DNA from: Betaproteobacteria bacterium
Lineage (GTDB): Bacteria; Pseudomonadota; Gammaproteobacteria; Burkholderiales; SG8-39
Reading direction: 5' to 3'
NCBI GenBank assembly: GCA_007280315.1
Contig: QYQC01000142.1
Coordinates: 1 to 21,308, forward strand
Length of the DNA: 21,308 bases
The notes under the pieces were generated by a model, which had not been told where the DNA came from, made no database searches, and saw nothing but the letters and a program-made list of their open reading frames with translations. Made by a program: the position numbers and the translations under genes. Below are positions 16,600-21,308 of the stretch, piece after piece (position 1 is the stretch's first letter; every line of letters begins with the position of its first letter).

Positions 16600-17952
16600 A
16601 TGCTGGATAACCTGACCAACCGCCTGTCCAGGGTCATCAAGACCCTGCGTGGCGAAGCACGCCTGACCGAATCCAATGTCGCCGATGCGCTGCGCGAAGT
16701 GCGCATGGCGTTGCTCGAGGCCGATGTCGCCCTGCCGGTGGTGAAGGATTTCATCGCCGCGGTAAAGGAAAAGGCGATGGGCGAAGAGGTGATCGGCAGC
16801 CTTACGCCCGGCCAGGCGCTGGTCGGCGTGGTGCAGCGCGAGCTCGCGCGCCTGATGGGCGGGGAGAACGCGGCGCTCAATCTGGCGGTTACTCCGCCCG
16901 CGGTGATACTCATGGCGGGCCTGCAGGGTTCGGGCAAGACAACCACCAGCGGCAAACTGGCGAAGCTCCTTGCCGGGCAAAAGAAGAAACCGCTTCTCGC
17001 CAGCTGTGACGTTTACAGACCGGCCGCGATCGAGCAGCTGCGTACGATTGCGCGCCAGCTTGAAATTGATTTCTTCGAATCTGCAGTCGGGCAACATCCG
17101 CGGGACATAGCACTGGCGGCACTGGATTACGCGAAGAAACACTACAACGACGTGCTCATTGTCGACACCGCCGGGCGCCTGGCGATAGACGCGGCGATGA
17201 TGCAGGAAATCTCCGAACTGCACGCCGTGCTCAGCCCGATAGAGACCCTGTTCGTTGTCGACGCGATGCAGGGGCAGGACGCGGTCAATGTGGCCAAAGC
17301 GTTCAGCGAAGTGCTGCCGCTCACCGGGGTGGTGCTGACCAAGCTCGACGGGGATGCGCGCGGCGGCGCGGCACTGTCGGTGCGGCAGGTCACCGGCAAG
17401 CCGATCAAGTTCGCTGGCGTGGGCGAAAAGCTTGCAGCGCTGGAAGCGTTTCACCCGGAGCGCATGGCGGCGCGCATCCTTGGCATGGGCGACGTGCTGT
17501 CGCTGGTGGAGGAGGCGCGCAAGAGCGTCGATGTGGAAGAAGCGCAAAAGCTTGCCGATAAGCTGAAGCGCGGCAAGGGCTTCGACCTGGATGACTTCAA
17601 GCAGCAGATCGGCCAGATGCGCAAGATGGGCGGGCTGTCGTCGATGATCGACAAACTGCCGGCGCAGCTGGCGCAGGCGGCGCAGGCGCAATCGGCCGAC
17701 ATGGGCGAAAAGCAGATGCGCCGCATCGAGGGCATCATCAATTCCATGACGCGGCAGGAGCGCGCGCATCCCGAACTGATGAAGGCTACGCGCAAGCGCC
17801 GCGTCGCGGCAGGTGCCGGTGTGCAGGTGCAGGAAGTCAACCGTCTGTTGAACCAGTTCGAACAGATGCAAAAGATGATGAAACAGATGCAGAAGGGCGG
17901 AATGGCGAAAATGATGCGCGGGATGAAAGGAATGATCCCCGGCATGCGTTAG
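16600..17952 (+). CDS. ffh: Signal recognition particle GTPase Ffh
   Basis: Ffh is the protein of the bacterial SRP. It binds 4.5S RNA and hydrophobic signal sequences and delivers ribosomes to FtsY at the membrane. The 450-residue product has the N domain (about 1-85) and the G domain with P-loop GLQGSGKT at 107-114, DTAGR at 189-193 and TKLDGDARGG from 247. The methionine-rich M domain ends in QMQKMMKQMQKGG...MIPGMR. The ATG at 16600 gives MLDNLTNRLSRVIKTLRG, the standard start; a longer reading from 16579 adds seven unconserved residues. No Shine-Dalgarno is evident. It diverges from ypjD with only 21 bases between start codons. Its stop codon TAG opens the TAGCC tandem repeat. The rpsP operon follows. 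Confidence 0.98.
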   Translation: MLDNLTNRLSRVIKTLRGEARLTESNVADALREVRMALLEADVALPVVKDFIAAVKEKAMGEEVIGSLTPGQALVGVVQRELARLMGGENAALNLAVTPPAVILMAGLQGSGKTTTSGKLAKLLAGQKKKPLLASCDVYRPAAIEQLRTIARQLEIDFFESAVGQHPRDIALAALDYAKKHYNDVLIVDTAGRLAIDAAMMQEISELHAVLSPIETLFVVDAMQGQDAVNVAKAFSEVLPLTGVVLTKLDGDARGGAALSVRQVTGKPIKFAGVGEKLAALEAFHPERMAARILGMGDVLSLVEEARKSVDVEEAQKLADKLKRGKGFDLDDFKQQIGQMRKMGGLSSMIDKLPAQLAQAAQAQSADMGEKQMRRIEGIINSMTRQERAHPELMKATRKRRVAAGAGVQVQEVNRLLNQFEQMQKMMKQMQKGGMAKMMRGMKGMIPGMR

Positions 17953-17969
17953 CCTAGCCTAGCCTAGCC
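17950..17969. repeat. Four tandem TAGCC units beginning at the ffh stop
   Basis: TAGCC is repeated four times in a row. The first TAG is the ffh stop codon. Because the unit is five bases, the four TAG triplets fall in all three forward frames, so read-through or frameshifted ribosomes would stop here. This looks like a short slippage-prone repeat. Confidence 0.85.
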
Positions 17970-18060
17970 GTGGCGGGGATCCGGTCGCTGATTCTGCGTC
18001 GTTCCCAGCACATATTGCGTTGAAAACCCTGGTAAATCTCGGTCAGGCCGGCCAAATCCG

Positions 18061-18081
18061 TTGGCATAAATTCCTTGCCAA
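18061..18081. promoter_or_regulatory. Inverted repeat overlapping the rpsP -35 box (possible operator)
   Basis: TTGGCA (18061-18066) is inverted as TGCCAA (18076-18081) with nine bases between. The right arm almost completely overlaps the -35 hexamer TTGCCA at 18075-18080. A symmetric site placed this way could bind a repressor dimer. No known regulator is assigned. Confidence 0.35.
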
Positions 18082-18104
18082 TGGGTACTGAATCATCGTA
18101 GAAT
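18075..18104 (+). promoter_or_regulatory. Sigma-70 promoter of the rpsP-rimM-trmD-rplS operon
   Basis: -35 TTGCCA (18075-18080) and -10 TAGAAT (18099-18104) each match five of six consensus bases, with an 18-base spacer. Transcription should begin near 18111, leaving a leader of about 25 bases before rpsP. This is the clearest promoter in the window. Confidence 0.7.
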
Positions 18105-18135
18105 CTCGCTCTTTTTCGAGTTTCAGGATAACAAC

Positions 18136-18411
18136 ATGGTTGTGATTCGCCTCGCCCGCGGTGGCGCGCATAAACGCCCGTTCTACAACATGGTGGTGGC
18201 GGATTCGCGCCGGGCCGCCGGCGGCAAGTTCATCGAGCGCGTCGGCTTCTATGATCCCAAGGCGCCCGAAGGCCGCGAGAACCTGCGCGTTGCCATGGAC
18301 AGGCTGAGCTTCTGGCAGGGCAAGGGCGCGCAGCTCTCACCCACGGTCGCAAGGCTGGTCAAGCAGTTTGGCAAAAAAGTCGCCGGAACTGTCGCCCCCG
18401 CTGCAGCTTAA
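18136..18411 (+). CDS. rpsP: 30S ribosomal protein S16
   Basis: S16 is a small-subunit protein that binds 16S rRNA and aids 30S assembly. The 91-residue product starts MVVIRLARGGAHKRPFYNMVVADSR, the standard S16 N-terminus. It continues with FIERVGFYDPKA and a helix-rich part ending SPTVARLVKQFG, then a short Ala-rich tail. AGGA at 18125-18128 lies seven bases before the ATG. It is the first gene of the rpsP-rimM-trmD-rplS operon, in the same order as in E. coli. The rimM frame overlaps its 3' end. Confidence 0.98.
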   Translation: MVVIRLARGGAHKRPFYNMVVADSRRAAGGKFIERVGFYDPKAPEGRENLRVAMDRLSFWQGKGAQLSPTVARLVKQFGKKVAGTVAPAAA

Positions 18412-18919
18412 GCAGACGGCGCGGCTGATCGTGATGGGGCGCATCGTCGCCCCCTACGGTCTCAAGGGCTGGGTCAGAATCGAGCCCTACAGCGCGGTAC
18501 CGGACAGTTTGAGCGCCTATCCGTCGTGGTGGGTCGGCAGGAACGACGATTGGCGAGAAGTGAAGGTAGCACAGAGCGTATTGCAGCACGGAGCCAGTCT
18601 GGTGGCGCGTTTCGAGGGCTGCGAGGAGCGCAATGCGGCACTGGCGCTGAAGGGTTGCGACGTTGCGGTAAAGCGCGACGCACTGCCGCAGAACGCATAT
18701 AACGAATTTTACTGGGCCGACCTGATCGGCCTGAAGGTAGTGAACGGAAAGGACGAAGAGTTCGGAGTGGTCGCCGAACTGTTCGAGAACGGCGCGCATC
18801 CGGTGATGCGCGTTGTCGCCGGCGAGACCGAACGACTGCTGCCTTTTGTCGAGCAGGTGGTGCTGCAGGTGGATATGGCCGCGGGCCGGATCCGGGTGGA
18901 GTGGGAGCTGGACTGGTGA
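18368..18919 (+). CDS. rimM: Ribosome maturation factor RimM
   Basis: RimM binds S19 in the head of the 30S subunit and helps process 16S rRNA. The protein (183 residues from this start) has the N-terminal barrel beginning RLIVMGRIVAPYGLKGWVRI. A PRC-barrel domain follows, with FYWADLIGLKVVN, GVVAELFENGAHPVMRVV and LLPFVEQVVLQVDMAAGRIRVEW. The start is uncertain. TTG at 18368 overlaps rpsP by 44 bases but keeps the whole first beta strand. GTG 18431 and ATG 18434 would cut into that strand. No clear Shine-Dalgarno supports any of them. Its stop TGA overlaps the trmD start as GTGA. Confidence 0.93.
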   Translation: MAKKSPELSPPLQLKQTARLIVMGRIVAPYGLKGWVRIEPYSAVPDSLSAYPSWWVGRNDDWREVKVAQSVLQHGASLVARFEGCEERNAALALKGCDVAVKRDALPQNAYNEFYWADLIGLKVVNGKDEEFGVVAELFENGAHPVMRVVAGETERLLPFVEQVVLQVDMAAGRIRVEWELDW

Positions 18920-19662
18920 TCCACTTCGATTGCGTGACGCTGTTTCCGCAGATGTTTGCGGCGCTCACCGAATCGGGAATTACCAGCCGTGCATTGAAAG
19001 CTGAGCGCTATAGCCTGGAGTTGTGGAATCCGCGCGACTTCGCCAGCGACAATTATCGCTCGGTGGACGACCGGCCGTATGGCGGCGGGCCCGGCATGGT
19101 GATGCTGGCCGAGCCGCTGAAGGCGGCGATTGACGCAGCCAAAGCGCGTGTCGCAGGTGGTGGGCGCAAGGTGATTTACCTTTCGCCGCAGGGCAGGGTG
19201 CTGGATCACCGCAAGGTGATGGAACTCGCAGCAGGGCCGGGTGCGGTCTTGTTATGCGGGCGCTACGAGAGCGTGGACGAAAGATTGATTAGCCGCGCGG
19301 TCGACGCGGAACTTTCGATCGGCGACTACGTGCTCTCAGGCGGCGAGTTGGCGGCGATGGTGTTGATCGACGCCGTGGTGCGGCAGTTGCCCGGCGTGCT
19401 GGGTGATGAAGATTCGGCGGCGCAGGATTCGTTTGTGGGCGGACTGCTGGATTGCCCGCATTACACCCGGCCCGAGGAATATGCGGGCGAGCGCGTGCCG
19501 CCGGTATTGCTCTCCGGCAACCACGCCGAGATAGAACGCTGGCGCCTGAAGCAGGCGCTGGGCAGGACCTGGCAAAGACGGCCGGAGTTGCTGGAAAAGC
19601 GCGGCATGAGCGCTGAAGAAGCGAAATTGCTTGAACAATTCAAGCAGGAAGAAAACACGTAG
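18916..19662 (+). CDS. trmD: tRNA (guanine-37-N1)-methyltransferase TrmD
   Basis: TrmD methylates G37 next to the anticodon in tRNAs with G at position 36, which prevents +1 frameshifting. The 248-residue product has the SPOUT trefoil-knot segments that bind S-adenosylmethionine: SPQGR at 90-94, LCGRYESVDER at 113-123 and SIGDYVLSGGE at 134-144. The presumed catalytic D171 lies in QDSFVGGLLDCPHYTRPE, with R156 also conserved. The GTG at 18916 is chosen because it overlaps the rimM stop as GTGA and gives IHFDCVTLFPQMF, the normal beginning. An upstream in-frame GTG at 18901 is unlikely. rplS follows after 28 bases. Confidence 0.98.
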   Translation: MIHFDCVTLFPQMFAALTESGITSRALKAERYSLELWNPRDFASDNYRSVDDRPYGGGPGMVMLAEPLKAAIDAAKARVAGGGRKVIYLSPQGRVLDHRKVMELAAGPGAVLLCGRYESVDERLISRAVDAELSIGDYVLSGGELAAMVLIDAVVRQLPGVLGDEDSAAQDSFVGGLLDCPHYTRPEEYAGERVPPVLLSGNHAEIERWRLKQALGRTWQRRPELLEKRGMSAEEAKLLEQFKQEENT

Positions 19663-19690
19663 TCATTTGCGTATGCGAAGGAGCAGTGCC

Positions 19691-20107
19691 ATGAATCTGA
19701 TTGCCAAACTCGAACAAGAAGAAATGACCCGCCTGGGCAAGACGGTTCCCGTGTTTGCCCCCGGCGACACTGTGATCGTGAGCGTCAAAGTGGTCGAGGG
19801 CGAGCGCAAACGCGTGCAGGCTTACGAAGGCGTGGTCGTCGCCAAGCGCAACCGCGGTCTCAATTCGTCCTTTATCGTGCGCAAGATTTCCGCGGGTGAA
19901 GGCGTGGAGCGCACGTTCCAGACCTACTCACCGCTGATCGCTTCGGTCGAGGTCAAACGCAAGGGCGACGTGCGCCGCGCCAAGCTCTATTACCTGCGCG
20001 ACCGTTCGGGCAAGTCGGCGCGGATTCGCGAGAAACTCACCAAGCGCGCGGTCGCGGTGCCGGAGACTGTGGCGCCGGATATGGCTGCCGAGGCCGGTGC
20101 CGAGTAA
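19691..20107 (+). CDS. rplS: 50S ribosomal protein L19
   Basis: L19 sits at the 30S-50S interface and contributes to an intersubunit bridge. The 138-residue product starts MNLIAKLEQEEMTRLGKTVPVFAPGD and has the family core KRVQAYEGVVVAKRNRGLNSSFIVRKISAGEGVERTF, then KAKLYYLRD-like sequence (RAKLYYLRDRSGKSARI). The C-terminal extension after about residue 115 (AVPETVAPDMAAEAGAE) is acidic/Ala-rich and longer than in E. coli. AAGGAG at 19678-19683 lies seven bases before the ATG; a longer in-frame reading from 19631 is rejected. It is the last gene of the operon and is followed by a strong terminator. Confidence 0.98.
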   Translation: MNLIAKLEQEEMTRLGKTVPVFAPGDTVIVSVKVVEGERKRVQAYEGVVVAKRNRGLNSSFIVRKISAGEGVERTFQTYSPLIASVEVKRKGDVRRAKLYYLRDRSGKSARIREKLTKRAVAVPETVAPDMAAEAGAE

Positions 20108-20132
20108 GCTTTCGCCACAGTAGTGAAACAAG

Positions 20133-20161
20133 ACGGGACGCCGCGGCGTCCCGTTGTTTTT
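20133..20161 (+). terminator. Intrinsic terminator of the rpsP-rplS operon
   Basis: ACGGGACGCC (20133-20142) and GGCGTCCCGT (20145-20154) form a perfect ten-bp GC-rich stem, followed by TGTTTTT. ACA/TGT bases outside can add pairing with a small bulge. It lies 25 bases after the rplS stop. Because argE converges from the other side, the stem may also work weakly in reverse, though the minus-strand tail is only CTTGTTTC. Confidence 0.92.
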
Positions 20162-20192
20162 CAGCGCACTCGTGCGCGCTAAACGCGCCGCG

Positions 20193-21308
20193 TTATCCCG
20201 CACACATCTGCTCCAGCAGCCGCTCCATGAACGACTCACACAGCGCCACCTGCGCCAGGGTCACGTATTCGTCGGGCTTGTGCGCCTGCTCGATCGAGCC
20301 CGGGCCGCAGATGATCGCGGGGATGCCAGCTTGCTGAAATAACCCGCCCTCGGTGGCATAGGCCACCTTGGCCGTGGACTGGTTGCGCGACAGGGCCTGC
20401 GCGAGTTGGGTGACCTGGTCTTCCTCGGCGGTGTTGAGTCCCGGGATCTCGGCCTTGGTGTCGAAGCGGATGCTGGTGCCCGGATCGGTTCGCTGCATCT
20501 CCGGCAGGATCACGCGTTCGGCATAGTCCTTTATTTCTCGTTCGAGGGCGTCCGGGTCGGCGCCGGGGAGGTAGCGGAACTCGAACTGGAAATTGCATTC
20601 CTGCGGCACGATATTGAGGGCGGTGCCGCCCGAGATCACACCGGTCTGCAGCGTGGTGAAGGGCACGTCGAAGCCGTAGTCACGCGGCTCGCACGCCTGC
20701 ATGCGCTCGGCCATGTGGCGGATGTAGGTGATGATTTTGGCGGCGTATTCGATCGCGTTCACGCCCTGCGGCGTGAGTGCCGAATGCGCTTCCCTGCCGC
20801 GTACGCAGCACCCGTAGGAGCGCTTGCCCTTGTGCGCGATCACCGGCTGCATGCTGGTCGGCTCGCCGATCACCGCGCCCGCAGGGCGGATGTTGTTGCG
20901 CGCCAGGTCTTCGAGCAGCCCGCGCGCGCCGATGCAGCCGATTTCTTCGTCGTAGGACAGCGCGAAATGTATCGGCGCCTTGAGATTGGCCGCGGCAAAG
21001 CGTGGCGCCATCGCCAGGATCACGGCGAGATAACTCTTCATATCGCACGCGCCGCGGCCGTAGATACGGTCGTCTTTCAGCGTCGCCTTGAACGGGTCGC
21101 TCGACCAGTTTTGCCCGTCCACCGGCACCACGTCGGTGTGGCCGGAGAGCACGATGCCGGGCTTCGCCCCCTTTTGAACGGTGGCAAACAGATTCGCCTT
21201 GTTGCCGCCGGCGTCGTAGGTAAGGCGCGATTCGATGCCGTAGCCCTTGAGATAGTCGCGCGTCCATTCGATCAGGCCGAGGTTGGAGCCGCGGCTGGTG
21301 GTGTCGAA
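20193..21308 (-). CDS. argE: Acetylornithine deacetylase (ArgE type, M20 family), lacking its N-terminal end
   Basis: The gene leaves the window at the right edge while still open, starting FDTTSRGSNLGLIEW. Only about 15 N-terminal residues should be missing, compared with ArgE proteins of about 385 residues; 371 are visible. ArgE removes the acetyl group from N-acetylornithine using two metal ions. The M20 metal-site segments are present: SGHTDVVPVDG, GRGACDMKS, the catalytic YDEEIGC, VIGEPTS and the C-terminal AHKPDEYV. The dimerisation domain with VISGGTALNIVPQECNFQFEFR lies between. It converges on rplS. Because argJ is also in the window, this enzyme may be redundant for arginine or act on another N-acyl amino acid. 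Confidence 0.93.
   Translation of the reverse strand, partial: FDTTSRGSNLGLIEWTRDYLKGYGIESRLTYDAGGNKANLFATVQKGAKPGIVLSGHTDVVPVDGQNWSSDPFKATLKDDRIYGRGACDMKSYLAVILAMAPRFAAANLKAPIHFALSYDEEIGCIGARGLLEDLARNNIRPAGAVIGEPTSMQPVIAHKGKRSYGCCVRGREAHSALTPQGVNAIEYAAKIITYIRHMAERMQACEPRDYGFDVPFTTLQTGVISGGTALNIVPQECNFQFEFRYLPGADPDALEREIKDYAERVILPEMQRTDPGTSIRFDTKAEIPGLNTAEEDQVTQLAQALSRNQSTAKVAYATEGGLFQQAGIPAIICGPGSIEQAHKPDEYVTLAQVALCESFMERLLEQMCAG

Noticed and set aside
16588..17871. A 427-codon minus-strand open frame inside ffh
   Set aside because: It is antisense to the conserved G and M domains, has shadow composition and no motif.
18061..18080. Sigma-54 promoter (TTGGCA...TTGC) before rpsP
   Set aside because: The GG and GC elements are 12 bases apart rather than the required 10, and a good sigma-70 promoter uses the same bases.

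Overview
This window is a GC-rich chromosomal stretch of housekeeping genes. It almost certainly comes from a betaproteobacterium of the Nitrosomonadales/Burkholderiales type. The gene order is the main evidence: ftsA-ftsZ-lpxC at the end of the division/cell-wall cluster, then dciA, an M23 peptidase, secA, argJ, a DUF815 ATPase, a Nudix-ThiE fusion, yacG, zapD, coaE, pilD and pilC. This is followed by the corB-ypjD / ffh-rpsP-rimM-trmD-rplS block, which has the same order in E. coli and many other proteobacteria. I see no phage, IS transposase, CRISPR, rRNA or tRNA gene.

Region 1 (1-7005): the C-terminal part of ftsA, then ftsZ and lpxC on the plus strand. dciA runs on the minus strand and converges on lpxC. 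The M23 peptidase diverges from dciA, and secA follows. Region 2 (7006-10222): a palindromic repeat, then argJ, the DUF815 ATPase and the Nudix-ThiE fusion, tightly packed on the plus strand. Region 3 (10219-14060, minus strand): pilC, pilD, coaE, zapD, yacG in order of transcription. Region 4 (14231-16578, minus strand): ypjD then corB, separated by a second inverted-repeat element. Region 5 (16600-20107, plus strand): ffh divergent from ypjD, then rpsP-rimM-trmD-rplS behind a recognisable sigma-70 promoter and ending in a strong intrinsic terminator. Region 6 (20193-21308, minus strand): an ArgE-type deacetylase cut by the window edge.

Functionally the genes cover cell division (FtsA, FtsZ, ZapD), envelope synthesis and remodelling (LpxC, M23 peptidase), protein targeting and export (SecA, Ffh), type IV pilus assembly (PilC, PilD), translation and tRNA/ribosome maturation (S16, RimM, TrmD, L19), replication-helicase loading (DciA), CoA synthesis (CoaE) and arginine synthesis (ArgJ, ArgE).

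No gap between genes exceeds about 195 bases. The gaps hold promoters, hairpins and two dispersed-repeat-like palindromes. I found no convincing new multi-gene system. The points worth a second look are small: the two palindromic elements, a hairpin covering both possible starts of pilD, face-to-face promoters between ypjD and ffh, an inverted repeat over the rpsP -35 box, a degenerate ThiE-like domain fused to a Nudix hydrolase, and a conserved ATPase of unknown role.
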